Source: Limnohabitans sp. DM1 (GTDB taxonomy: Bacteria > Pseudomonadota > Gammaproteobacteria > Burkholderiales > Burkholderiaceae_C). From it: 37,548 bases of DNA. Both the position numbers and the translations under genes were made by a program. Below the pieces are notes generated by a model. The model had not been told where the DNA came from and made no database searches. It was given only the letters and a program-made list of their open reading frames with translations. Positions 16,666 to 24,520 of the stretch are shown here, in pieces (within the stretch, counting starts at the first letter, position 1; each line of letters opens with the position of its first letter). The stretch is taken from the NCBI RefSeq assembly GCF_001269385.1, contig NZ_CXOO01000012.1, positions 1 through 37,548 of the forward strand, read 5' to 3'.

Positions 16666-18468
16666 ATGTACCAATACACCGAATTTGACAAACAGTTCGT
16701 GCGCTCCCGCGCTGCTCAACACCGTGACCAACTCGAGCGCTATCAGGCCGGGCAACTCAGCGGCGATGAATTCAAGCCCCTGCGCCTGCAAAACGGCTGG
16801 TACGTGCAGCGCTACGCGCCCATGCTGCGCGTGGCCGTGCCTTATGGCGAAATCTCGGCGCCCCAGCTCAAAGTGCTGGCCCAAATTGCCCGCGAGTACG
16901 ACACGCCCGACGCCGCCCTGCTGGCCGAAGCCCAGGCCACGCAAGACAAAATCGCCGGCTTGGCACCCAAACTGACCACCAACTACGGCCACTTCACCAC
17001 CCGCCAAAACGTGCAGTTCAACTGGATTCCCCTGTCCAAATCGGCCGAGGTGATGGACCTGCTGGCCAGCGTGAACATGCACGGCATTCAGACCAGCGGC
17101 AACTGCATCCGCAACACCACCACCGACGAGTTGGCCGGTGTGGCGGTGGACGAAGTGGTCGATCCACGCCCTTACGCCGAGCTGATCCGCCAGTGGAGCA
17201 CGCTGCACCCCGAGTTCGCGTTTTTGCCCCGCAAATTCAAGATCGCCATCACGGGCGCTGTGGAAGACCGCGCCGCCATTGGCTGGCACGACGTGGGCCT
17301 GCAAATGGTGAAGAACGCGGCTGGCGAAGTGGGCTTCAAGGTGCTGGTGGGCGGCGGCATGGGCCGCACGCCCACGGTGGGCACGCAGATCCGCGAGTTC
17401 CTGCCCTGGAACCAGATCATGAATTACCTCGAAGCCGTGATCCGCGTCTACAACCGCTGGGGCCGCCGAGACAACATCTACAAAGCGCGCATCAAAATTT
17501 TGGTGAAAGCCGAAGGCCAGCGTTACTTTGACGAAGTCGAGGCCGAGTACCAGGACATTCTGGTCAAGGACGGCGGCCTGCACACCATCCCGCAAGCCGA
17601 GTTCGACCGCGTGGCCGCCTGCTTTGCCGCGCCTGCTTTGAACCTGCCAAACGATGCGTCATGGGCCGCCAAGGCCGAAGCCGATGTCAGCATCGAAGCG
17701 GCCAAGACGCCAGCCTTTGCCCGCTGGATCACGCAAAACGTCAAGCTCCACCAGAACCCTGCCCTGCGCGCCGTGAGTTTGTCCTTCAAGCGCACGGGCC
17801 AAGCGCCGGGCGACGCCACCGCCGACCAGCTCGATGCCGCTGCGGCGCTGGTCGCCAAATACTCCGCTGGCGAAGCCCGCGTGACCCACACCCAAAACCT
17901 GGTCCTGCCCTGGGTGCGCCTGGACCAGTTGCACGCCCTGTGGCTCGAAGCCAAAGCGCTGGGACTGGCCCAGCCCAACATTGGTTTGCTGACCGACATG
18001 ATCGCCTGCCCCGGCGGCGACTACTGCGCCCTGGCCAATGCCCGCTCGCTGCCTTTGGCGGCCGCCATCACCGAACGCTACCAGGACCTGGACGAGCTGA
18101 ACGACCTGGGTCACATCGACTTCCACATCAGCGGCTGCATCAACTCCTGCGGTCACCACCACTCGGGCCACATCGGCATTTTGGGCGTGGACAAAGACGG
18201 CAAGGAGTGGTACCAGGTCACGCTGGGCGGCTCGGACGGCAAAGCGCTGTCAGGCCCCACCGTGGCGGGCAAGGTGGTCGGCCCTTCGTTCTCTTCGTTT
18301 GAAGTGCCTGACGTGATCGAAGCGATTCTGGACACCTACAAGGCCCTGCGCACCAGCCAAGGCCACAAGGCCGAAGCCTTCATCGACACCCTGCGCCGCG
18401 TGGGGCAAGAGCCGTTCAAAGCCGCCGCCAACGCCGCCCGCCACCCCGCCGAGGAAACCACCATCTGA
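16666..18468 (+). CDS. cysI: Sulfite reductase hemoprotein CysI (nitrite/sulfite reductase)
   Basis: A 600-residue siroheme enzyme with the two-fold repeated ferredoxin-like and siroheme-binding halves. The four cysteines that hold the coupled [4Fe-4S]-siroheme centre are Cys448 and Cys454 (IACPGGDYCALANARS) and Cys491 and Cys495 (HISGCINSCGHHHSGHIG). It reduces sulfite to sulfide with six electrons. A nitrite-reducing role is possible for the family, but the neighbours are all sulfate-assimilation genes. No CysJ flavoprotein is present, so electrons probably come from a ferredoxin; a ferredoxin and a ferredoxin-NADP reductase lie at the end of this region. It follows the exporter gene after 12 bases. 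Confidence 0.93.
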   Translation: MYQYTEFDKQFVRSRAAQHRDQLERYQAGQLSGDEFKPLRLQNGWYVQRYAPMLRVAVPYGEISAPQLKVLAQIAREYDTPDAALLAEAQATQDKIAGLAPKLTTNYGHFTTRQNVQFNWIPLSKSAEVMDLLASVNMHGIQTSGNCIRNTTTDELAGVAVDEVVDPRPYAELIRQWSTLHPEFAFLPRKFKIAITGAVEDRAAIGWHDVGLQMVKNAAGEVGFKVLVGGGMGRTPTVGTQIREFLPWNQIMNYLEAVIRVYNRWGRRDNIYKARIKILVKAEGQRYFDEVEAEYQDILVKDGGLHTIPQAEFDRVAACFAAPALNLPNDASWAAKAEADVSIEAAKTPAFARWITQNVKLHQNPALRAVSLSFKRTGQAPGDATADQLDAAAALVAKYSAGEARVTHTQNLVLPWVRLDQLHALWLEAKALGLAQPNIGLLTDMIACPGGDYCALANARSLPLAAAITERYQDLDELNDLGHIDFHISGCINSCGHHHSGHIGILGVDKDGKEWYQVTLGGSDGKALSGPTVAGKVVGPSFSSFEVPDVIEAILDTYKALRTSQGHKAEAFIDTLRRVGQEPFKAAANAARHPAEETTI

Positions 18469-18476
18469 AGCACTCT

Positions 18477-18537
18477 TGTAGGAGCCCACCCCGTGGGCGA
18501 TTTTGCGAAAACATCGCCCACAGGGTGGGCTCCTACA
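18477..18537. repeat. GTAGGA-type REP pair between cysI and the DUF934 gene
   Basis: Two 25-base arms in inverted orientation, 18477-18501 and 18513-18537, match at 24 of 25 positions and can form a long hairpin. Each arm also holds its own small hairpin (GCCCAC-loop-GTGGGC) after a TGTAGGA head, as REP units do. Confidence 0.85.
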
Positions 18538-18553
18538 CAAAGACAAAACGACC

Positions 18554-18931
18554 ATGAAAATCATTTCCGCCCAAGAACACCAAGCTGTTGAATCGCCTGT
18601 GGTCCTCACACTGGCCAACGACGCCGACCCTCGCGCGCTCGACCTGAGCGGCGTGACCCGCATCGATCTGCAGTTCCCCAAATTCACCGACGGCCGCGCC
18701 TACAGCCAGGCCTTTTTGCTGCGACGCCGCCTGGGCTTTGCGGGCGAGTTGCGCGCCACGGGGGATGTGCTGATCGACCAGCTGGTGCAGATGCAGCGCA
18801 CGGGTTTTGACGTGGCCGTGCTGCGCGAGGGCGTGGACGCATCGGCAGCGCAGCGCCAGTTTGAGCGCTTTGCCGGGTTCTACCAAGGCTCGGCGGTCGA
18901 AACCCAACCGCACTTTGCCAAAGCCGCCTGA
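18554..18931 (+). CDS. DUF934 family protein of the sulfur assimilation operon
   Basis: A 125-residue conserved protein without a known reaction. Recognisable parts are VTRIDLQFPKFTDGRAYSQA and FLLRRRLGFAGELRATGDVL, the signature of DUF934 proteins, which in many beta- and gammaproteobacteria sit right after cysI. No signal peptide, membrane segment or cofactor motif is visible. The context suggests that it supports sulfite reductase, for example in assembly or electron transfer, but this is a guess. The start is the ATG at 18554, placed 16 bases after a REP hairpin, with no good Shine-Dalgarno sequence. The frame is open upstream into the repeat. Confidence 0.88.
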   Translation: MKIISAQEHQAVESPVVLTLANDADPRALDLSGVTRIDLQFPKFTDGRAYSQAFLLRRRLGFAGELRATGDVLIDQLVQMQRTGFDVAVLREGVDASAAQRQFERFAGFYQGSAVETQPHFAKAA

Positions 18932-18982
18932 GGTCAGTGGCCACAGGACTATCAACAAAACCAACCCGCCGACACACATCCC

Positions 18983-19056
18983 TGTAGGAGCCCACCCCGT
19001 GGGCGATGTCCCCTGCGAAGGACCACCCACCATCGCCCACGGGGTGGTCTCCTACA
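18983..19056. repeat. GTAGGA-type REP pair between the DUF934 gene and cysH
   Basis: Arms at 18983-19007 and 19032-19056 are inverted copies with 24 of 25 matches. Each holds a GCCCAC/GTGGGC-type inner stem. The pair ends 11 bases before the cysH start codon, so the hairpin could cover the ribosome-binding region. Confidence 0.85.
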
Positions 19057-19067
19057 AAAGACACACC

Positions 19068-19823
19068 ATGACTTCTAGCCTGATTTCTTCCCGCAACGCG
19101 CCGCTCAAAGCCACCGAGCAAAACGCCCAAGCCAGCCCCGACTTTGCCGCCAAGCTGGCCGAAACGCAGGCGCTGCTGCAACGCGCTGCCGCCGAATTTG
19201 CGCCCGTGACCCAAGCCTCCAGCCTGGGTGCCGAAGACGTGGTGATCACCCACCTCATCAACCGTCTGCAGCTGGGCATCCCGGTCTTTGTGCTCGAAAC
19301 CGGCGCGCTGCACACCGAAACCCTGGCCCTGCTGGAGCGCACGCAGGCGCATTCGCGTGCGCCCATCGTGGTGTACCGCCCGGTGCCCGAATCGGTCATC
19401 CAGTTCGTCCGTGAAAAAGGTCAGGACGCGATGTACCAGAGCATGGACTTGCGCAAGGCCTGCTGCGGCATCCGCAAGATAGAGCCGCTGGCCCGCGCCT
19501 TGACGGGCCAACGCGCCTGGATCACGGGTCTGCGTCAGGAGCAATCCAACGCCCGCGCCGAAGTGCCCCTGCTCGACACCAGTGAAGAAGCCTCCAAAAA
19601 CCTGGCCAAGTTCAACCCGCTGGCCAGGTGGGCCTGGGGCGACGTGTGGCACTACATCGCCACGAACCAGGTGGACTACAACCCCTTGCACGACCAGTTT
19701 TTCCCGAGCATCGGCTGCGCCCCCTGCACCCGCGCCATCAGCCTGGGCGAGGAGTTCCGCGCCGGGCGCTGGTGGTGGGAGGACGAAGCGGCCAAGGAAT
19801 GTGGCCTGCACGTCAAGAATTAA
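19068..19823 (+). CDS. cysH: Adenylyl-sulfate (APS) reductase, CysH family
   Basis: A 251-residue reductase of the PAPS/APS reductase family. It has the two cysteine pairs that bind a [4Fe-4S] cluster in APS-using enzymes, Cys132-Cys133 (RKACCGIRKIEPL) and Cys217/Cys220 (GCAPCTRAI), and the catalytic cysteine near the end (KECGLHVKN, Cys245). It reduces APS to sulfite and AMP with electrons from thioredoxin. APS rather than PAPS use fits the absence of an APS kinase (CysC) domain on CysN here. The start ATG at 19068 is close behind a REP hairpin. The only purine-rich sequence in front is AAAAG. Confidence 0.92.
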   Translation: MTSSLISSRNAPLKATEQNAQASPDFAAKLAETQALLQRAAAEFAPVTQASSLGAEDVVITHLINRLQLGIPVFVLETGALHTETLALLERTQAHSRAPIVVYRPVPESVIQFVREKGQDAMYQSMDLRKACCGIRKIEPLARALTGQRAWITGLRQEQSNARAEVPLLDTSEEASKNLAKFNPLARWAWGDVWHYIATNQVDYNPLHDQFFPSIGCAPCTRAISLGEEFRAGRWWWEDEAAKECGLHVKN

Positions 19824-19838
19824 AAACTGATCAAAACC

Positions 19839-19959
19839 ATCGCCAGCAGGGCTGGCTCCTAAACCCAAACGTAGAAAGCTTGTCTGTAGGAGCTTGCCCT
19901 GCAAGCGATTGACCAGCAGACCACTTTCAAGCGAATCGCCAGCAGGGCTGGCTCCTACA
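19839..19959. repeat. GTAGGA-type REP cluster between cysH and cysD
   Basis: Three REP units: a partial one at 19839-19861, then an inverted pair at 19884-19909 and 19934-19959. The inner stems differ between the pair members (GCTTGC/GCAAGC against GCCAGC/GCTGGC), and both sides of each stem change together, so selection or templating keeps the hairpin. Confidence 0.85.
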
Positions 19960-19976
19960 GAAAACAAAGAACGCAC

Positions 19977-20906
19977 ATGACCGCCATCACCCCAACCGAA
20001 CTGCACACCCTGAGCAATGCCCACCTCGACGCGTTGGAAGAAGAAACCATCTTTATCCTGCGCGAAGTCGCCGCCGCTTTCGAGCGCCCCACCCTGCTGT
20101 TTTCGGGCGGCAAGGACTCGCTGGTCATGCTCAAGTGCGCCGAAAAAGCTTTTGGTGCCGGTCGCATTCCTTACCCGCTGCTCATGATCGACACGGGCCA
20201 TAACTTCAAAGAAGTGACTGACTTCCGCGATTCACGGGCTAAAGAACTGGGGGCCGAGCTGATCGTGCGCAGCGTCGAAGACTCGATGAAGCGCGGCACT
20301 GTGCGTCTGGCCCACCCGGGCGAGAGCCGCAATGTGCACCAGTCGGTCACGCTGCTCGAAGCGATTGAAGAGTTCGGCTTTGACGCGCTGATTGGCGGTG
20401 CCCGCCGCGACGAAGAAAAGGCCCGCGCCAAGGAGCGCATCTTTTCGCACCGCGACAGCTTTGGCCAGTGGCAACCCAAGGCCCAGCGGCCCGAGCTGTG
20501 GACGCTGTTCAACCACAAGCTGCAACCGGGCGAGCACTTTCGTGTGTTCCCCATCAGCAACTGGACCGAGCTGGACGTGTGGCAATACATTGCCCGCGAA
20601 CGCATTGCGCTGCCGTCGATCTACTACACCCACAAGCGCGAAGTGGTGGACCGCCGGGGCCTGCTGGTGCCGGTGACCGAGCTGACGCCACCCAAAGACG
20701 GCGAAGAAGTGGTTTTGCGCGACGTGCGTTTTCGCACTGTGGGCGACATCACCTGCACCTGCCCGGTGGAGAGCCTGGCAGCCACGCCTGAGCAGATCGT
20801 CATCGAAACGCTGGCCGCCGATGTGAGCGAACGCGGGGCCACGCGCATGGACGACAAGACGTCCGAGGCTTCGATGGAGAAGCGCAAGAAAGATGGGTAC
20901 TTCTAA
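19977..20906 (+). CDS. cysD: Sulfate adenylyltransferase subunit 2
   Basis: A 309-residue catalytic subunit of ATP sulfurylase. It shows the PP-loop motif LLFSGGKDSLVMLKCAEKAF, then PYPLLMIDTGHNFKEVTDFR, IGGARRDEEKARAKERIFSH and FPISNWTELDVWQYIARERI, all standard for CysD. Together with the GTPase CysN it forms APS and pyrophosphate from ATP and sulfate, the entry step of sulfate assimilation. Length is normal. A REP cluster precedes it and a more decayed REP pair follows before cysN. Confidence 0.96.
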   Translation: MTAITPTELHTLSNAHLDALEEETIFILREVAAAFERPTLLFSGGKDSLVMLKCAEKAFGAGRIPYPLLMIDTGHNFKEVTDFRDSRAKELGAELIVRSVEDSMKRGTVRLAHPGESRNVHQSVTLLEAIEEFGFDALIGGARRDEEKARAKERIFSHRDSFGQWQPKAQRPELWTLFNHKLQPGEHFRVFPISNWTELDVWQYIARERIALPSIYYTHKREVVDRRGLLVPVTELTPPKDGEEVVLRDVRFRTVGDITCTCPVESLAATPEQIVIETLAADVSERGATRMDDKTSEASMEKRKKDGYF

Positions 20907-20922
20907 AGCCGCGAATGCCCCT

Positions 20923-20995
20923 TTGGGAGGTCGCCCCTGCGGCCGAATCAGAGGTGATGGCCAACCACCATTCGCGAGCAGGGCTCGCGCCTACA
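20923..20995. repeat. GTAGGA-type REP pair between cysD and cysN (one half decayed)
   Basis: The right unit, 20970-20995, read on the minus strand starts TGTAGG and has an inner stem of GCGAGC/GCTCGC. The left unit at 20923-20948 is a degenerate inverted partner. The gap thus holds an older copy of the same element seen in the three preceding gaps. Confidence 0.7.
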
Positions 20996-21017
20996 GAACA
21001 CCGAAATAAGACGAATC

Positions 21018-22316
21018 ATGCACAACGAACAACACTTTTCTGCCAAGTCCTCTGAAAGCAACACGCAAACCGCGTTGCGATTCATCACCTGCGGCTCGGT
21101 CGACGATGGCAAGAGCACGCTGATTGGCCGCCTGCTGGTCGACACCAAGGCCGTTCTGCAAGACCACCTGGCAGGGGTGCAGCGCTCGGGTGAAACCGAC
21201 CTGGCCCTGTTGACCGACGGTTTGAGTGCCGAGCGTGAACAAGGCATCACCATCGACGTGGCCTACCGTTACTTCAACACCGAAGCCCGTAAATTCATCA
21301 TCGGCGACGCACCCGGCCACGAGCAGTACACCCGCAACATGGTCACAGCCGCATCCAGCGCTGACGCTGCCGTGGTGCTGGTCGACGCCATCAAGCTCGA
21401 CTGGGCCAACCCCAATTTGCAACTGCTGCCGCAAACACGCCGCCACTCGCTGCTGGTGAACCTGCTGCGCGTGCCCTCCATCGTGTTCGCCATCAACAAG
21501 CTTGATGCCGTGGCCGATCGGGCCGTGGCTTACCAAAACATCGCAGGCGCATTGCAAAAATTTGCCAAAGAAGCCGGAATCACCGTGACCGCCATGGTCC
21601 CCGTGTCGGCCCTGAAAGGCTGGAACGTGGTTGATTCGCAGCCCGACTGGTGCGGCTACACCGGCCCCAGCCTGCTCAGCATCCTCGAAGACCTGCCTGT
21701 GACCCCGGCCGAGACCGATGTGGCCTTCAGCTTCCCTGTTCAATGGGTCGAAAAGTTTCATGATTCCGGCGTGACCACCCAAGGCCGGCGCGTGTTCTGG
21801 GGCCGCGTGGCCACCGGCAGCGTCGAGCCAGGCCAGACCGTCAAGGTCTTCCCCAGCGGCCAAACCGCCGTGGTCTCCCAAGTGTTGAGCGCCACCCGCC
21901 AGCCGCAAAACAAAGCCGCAGGCCACAGCGCAGGCATCGTGCTCGACCGCGAGGTGGATGTGTCGCGTGGCGACTGGCTGCTGGCAGAACACGGCAGCCC
22001 CGAAGGCCAGCGCCAACTCAGCACCACCATCGCCTGGATGGACGACGAACCGCTGGTGGCAGGCCGCCTTTATTGGGCGCTGCACGGCCACCGCTGGGTC
22101 AAGGCCCGGGTGCAGCGCGTGGTGCACCGCCTGAATGTGAACACTCTGGCCGAGGAAGAAGCCACCGAACTGCCCCCCAACGCCATCGGCCATGTCACGC
22201 TGACCCTGCAAGAGCCATTGGCCACCCTGCCCTTTGCGCAGTCGCGCATTTTGGGCGCGCTGGTGCTCGTGGACACCGCCAGCCACAAAACCTCGGGGGC
22301 CGTGCTGGTGAACTGA
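21018..22316 (+). CDS. cysN: Sulfate adenylyltransferase subunit 1 (GTPase)
   Basis: A 432-residue elongation-factor-like GTPase. It has the P-loop GSVDDGKS at 26-33, then DAPGHEQYTRNMVTAASSAD and the guanine-specificity motif NKLD. The switch region EREQGITIDVAYRYF is complete. GTP hydrolysis here drives the CysD reaction. The protein ends after the beta-barrel domains and lacks the C-terminal APS kinase domain found in CysNC fusions, in line with direct APS reduction by the CysH type found here. It is the last gene of the contiguous cys set. Confidence 0.95.
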   Translation: MHNEQHFSAKSSESNTQTALRFITCGSVDDGKSTLIGRLLVDTKAVLQDHLAGVQRSGETDLALLTDGLSAEREQGITIDVAYRYFNTEARKFIIGDAPGHEQYTRNMVTAASSADAAVVLVDAIKLDWANPNLQLLPQTRRHSLLVNLLRVPSIVFAINKLDAVADRAVAYQNIAGALQKFAKEAGITVTAMVPVSALKGWNVVDSQPDWCGYTGPSLLSILEDLPVTPAETDVAFSFPVQWVEKFHDSGVTTQGRRVFWGRVATGSVEPGQTVKVFPSGQTAVVSQVLSATRQPQNKAAGHSAGIVLDREVDVSRGDWLLAEHGSPEGQRQLSTTIAWMDDEPLVAGRLYWALHGHRWVKARVQRVVHRLNVNTLAEEEATELPPNAIGHVTLTLQEPLATLPFAQSRILGALVLVDTASHKTSGAVLVN

Positions 22317-22325
22317 GGGGGGCAG

Positions 22326-22413
22326 TTAAATGGGGTCACAGCTAATTGGGGTCAGATCCCAATTTAAAAATCACCAGGCGACTTTCAGGATTAATTGGGA
22401 TCTGACCCCAATT
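22326..22413. repeat. REPIN-like inverted palindrome pair after cysN (GGGGTCAGATCCC family)
   Basis: Palindromes at 22344-22364 and 22393-22413 are in inverted orientation with a 28-base spacer, the same layout and spacing as the pair inside hrpA at 4489-4558. A partial unit (TTAAATGGGGTCACA) lies just before at 22326-22340. The spacers of the two pairs are not identical. Confidence 0.85.
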
Positions 22414-22540
22414 AAGGTGCGATGACCCCGCCCGAACTTGTGCAGCCATCCACAATTTGAGCGCCATGGCCTTTCCAACTCCTTTAAAATCACCAGTTTA
22501 GTGCAGCACACGCAGCGCCATCTAATTTCCAGAGTCCACC

Positions 22541-22870
22541 ATGACCCACGTTGTTTCCGAATCCTGTATCCAGTGCAAATACACCGACTGTGTGGACGTT
22601 TGCCCTGTGGACTGCTTCCGCGAAGGCCCCAACTTCCTGACCATCGACCCCGATGAATGCATCGACTGCGCCGTGTGCATCCCCGAGTGCCCCGTCAACG
22701 CCATCTACGCTGAAGAAGACCTGCCAGCCGACCAACAGCACATGACCCAACTGAACGCCGAGTTGGCTTTGCTGCCCGGCTGGAAAAGCATCACCAAGCG
22801 CAAGGCGCCCCTGCCAAGCGCTGAGGAGTGGAAAGACAAAACCGGCAAGTTGTCCGAGTTGATCCGCTGA
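22541..22870 (+). CDS. fdxA: 7Fe ferredoxin FdxA
   Basis: A 109-residue ferredoxin of the FdxA type. The N-terminal cysteines ([20 protein letters not shown]) and the second cluster motif ([19 protein letters not shown]) match proteins that hold one [3Fe-4S] and one [4Fe-4S] cluster. The typical C-terminal extension ([20 protein letters not shown]) is present. It is a soluble low-potential electron carrier. A ferredoxin-NADP reductase gene follows after 82 bases on the same strand, and sulfite reductase is nearby. It is a plausible but unproven electron donor for CysI. Confidence 0.95.
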   Translation: MTHVVSESCIQCKYTDCVDVCPVDCFREGPNFLTIDPDECIDCAVCIPECPVNAIYAEEDLPADQQHMTQLNAELALLPGWKSITKRKAPLPSAEEWKDKTGKLSELIR

Positions 22871-22952
22871 ACGCCAGCGCCCATGCGCTGACCGTTTGCC
22901 CAGCCCTTTCACATGGGGCTGATTTTTCGGCCATTTTCTTCAAGCCCCTCCC

Positions 22953-23993
22953 ATGACCCAGGCCCCCATCGAGACCGAAGCACTGGTCATTGGCGCAGGC
23001 CCCGTGGGCCTGTTTCAGGTGTTTCAGTTGGGGCTGCAAGGCGTGCACTGCCAAGTGGTCGACGCCCTGCCCCATGCGGGCGGCCAATGCGCCGAGCTGT
23101 ATGCGGGCAAACCGATTTACGACATCCCGGGCATCCCTTTTTGCACCGGCCAAGAGCTGGTCGAGCGCTTGCAGCAGCAAATGGCGCCCTTCAAACCCAC
23201 CTTGCACCTGGGCCAGCAAGTCACCCACATCGAACGCCAAGCCGACCAGCGCTTGGCCATCACCACCGATGGCGGACAACACTTTCTCACCTCCACCTTG
23301 TTCATTGCGGCGGGCGTCGGCGCTTTTGTGCCGCGCCGCATGGTGCTCGATGGCCTGAGTGCTTTTGAAGGCACGCAGGTGTTTGCCGAACACCCTGCGC
23401 CCAAGCGCTGGGCAGGACACCATTTGGTGGTGGCCGGCGACGGCGACACCGCCTTGCAAACCTGCCTGGATGCCATGACAGGCCCGCACGCCGCAGCCAG
23501 CGTCACCCTGCTGCACCGACGCGACCAGTTCAGCGCCACACCCGAGTTGACCGAGCAAATGCGCCAAGCCTGCGTCCAAGGCCGCATGCGCTTTGTGGCC
23601 GGTCAGCCCACCGGCCTGAGGACCGAGCAAGGCCGCCTGCAAGCGCTGGAACTGCTCAACCCGCAAGGCGAAACCGAATGGCTGAGCCTGGATGTGCTGC
23701 AAACCTGTCTGGGCCTGTCGCCCAAATTAGGCCCCGTGGCGCAATGGGGCCTGGCCATGGAACGCAAGCAACTGGTGGTCAACACCGAAAACTTCGGGAC
23801 TTCGGAGCCCGGCATCTTTGCCGTGGGTGACATCAACACCTACCCCGGCAAAAAGAAACTCATCCTCTGCGGCTTCCACGAAGCCACTTTGGCCGCCTTT
23901 GGCGCCCAGGCGCTGCTGCGACCTGAAGAAAAAACCCTGTTGCAGTACACCACCACTTCCACCTTGCTGCACCAGCGCCTGGGTATCGCCTGA
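22953..23993 (+). CDS. Ferredoxin-NADP reductase, thioredoxin-reductase-like type
   Basis: A 346-residue FAD/NAD(P)-binding protein. The FAD dinucleotide motif is at 11-19 (LVIGAGPVG), with PHAGGQCAELYAGKPIYDIP after it. The NADPH motif is LVVAGDGDTALQTCL, and the end has AVGDINTYPGKKKLILCGFH, as in YumC-type ferredoxin/flavodoxin-NADP reductases. The redox CxxC of true thioredoxin reductases is missing, which rules that function out. It probably reduces ferredoxin with NADPH, and FdxA just upstream is the obvious partner. It differs in fold from the Fpr enzyme at 11079-11855. Confidence 0.88.
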   Translation: MTQAPIETEALVIGAGPVGLFQVFQLGLQGVHCQVVDALPHAGGQCAELYAGKPIYDIPGIPFCTGQELVERLQQQMAPFKPTLHLGQQVTHIERQADQRLAITTDGGQHFLTSTLFIAAGVGAFVPRRMVLDGLSAFEGTQVFAEHPAPKRWAGHHLVVAGDGDTALQTCLDAMTGPHAAASVTLLHRRDQFSATPELTEQMRQACVQGRMRFVAGQPTGLRTEQGRLQALELLNPQGETEWLSLDVLQTCLGLSPKLGPVAQWGLAMERKQLVVNTENFGTSEPGIFAVGDINTYPGKKKLILCGFHEATLAAFGAQALLRPEEKTLLQYTTTSTLLHQRLGIA

Positions 23994-24109
23994 TCACCTA
24001 GGAACCCCAAACTTCGATCATGCAATCCCGCAGATCGGTCCCCGCAGAGTCCGACCTCTGCCAATTCACCCATACCGCCCAATGCACGCTCGCAAGGTGG
24101 GCAAGACCT

Positions 24110-24436
24110 TCATGCCGTCGACAGCATCTGGACGATGTCCAGAGCGCTTGTTGGGCGTTCCAGTCGGGCCACTTCTTGCCCGTCGCGCAGAAACACCAGC
24201 GTAGGCCAACGCTTGATGCGGTAGGAACGCCCCAGCGCACGGCCTGGCCCGTCTTCGATTTTGAGGTGTTTCCATTGCGGTTGACCTGCCAGCGCCCGGG
24301 CCACCGCAGGCTGTGCGGCGCGGCAGTGGCCGCACCAGTCGGTGCCAAACTCCAGCAAGGCCAGGCCACGTAAAGCCTCCACTTCGGCCCGGGTGGGTGC
24401 TTCAATGTCACTGAGGTAGGCAAGTGCAGCAGTCAT
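24110..24436 (-). CDS. Thioredoxin family protein
   Basis: A 108-residue thioredoxin-fold protein. The redox motif is WCGHC at 34-38, with the cis-proline in RWPTLVFLRDGQEVARLE. The start is set at the ATG at 24436; an ATG 13 codons upstream (24475) is also in frame but adds a non-conserved leader. No signal peptide is visible, so it is probably cytoplasmic. Compared with TrxA the active-site pair of residues is Gly-His rather than Gly-Pro, which usually means a more oxidising potential. It lies downstream of the Crp/Fnr regulator gene on the same strand. Confidence 0.85.
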   Translation of the reverse strand: MTAALAYLSDIEAPTRAEVEALRGLALLEFGTDWCGHCRAAQPAVARALAGQPQWKHLKIEDGPGRALGRSYRIKRWPTLVFLRDGQEVARLERPTSALDIVQMLSTA

Positions 24437-24520
24437 CACGTGGGTCGAAAATGGGGATGCCGGATGATAGGGCAAGGCACTGCCCGCAGGTGATCGGCCG
24501 AGGCACCGCTGCTCTGCGCC

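Noticed and set aside
18477..20995. CRISPR array or riboswitches in the cys gaps
   Set aside because: The repeats are inverted pairs between genes, not regularly spaced direct repeats, and the folds are simple REP hairpins with no known aptamer pattern.
20991..22286. A 431-codon minus-strand open frame opposite cysN
   Set aside because: It is a mirror of the cysN reading frame in high-GC DNA; CysN motifs on the plus strand are complete.
21018..22316. CysNC fusion with APS kinase
   Set aside because: The protein ends at 432 residues after the GTPase and barrel domains, and no kinase P-loop follows.
22953..23993. Thioredoxin reductase
   Set aside because: The CxxC redox pair between the FAD and NADPH domains is absent, and the C terminus matches ferredoxin-NADP reductases of the YumC type.
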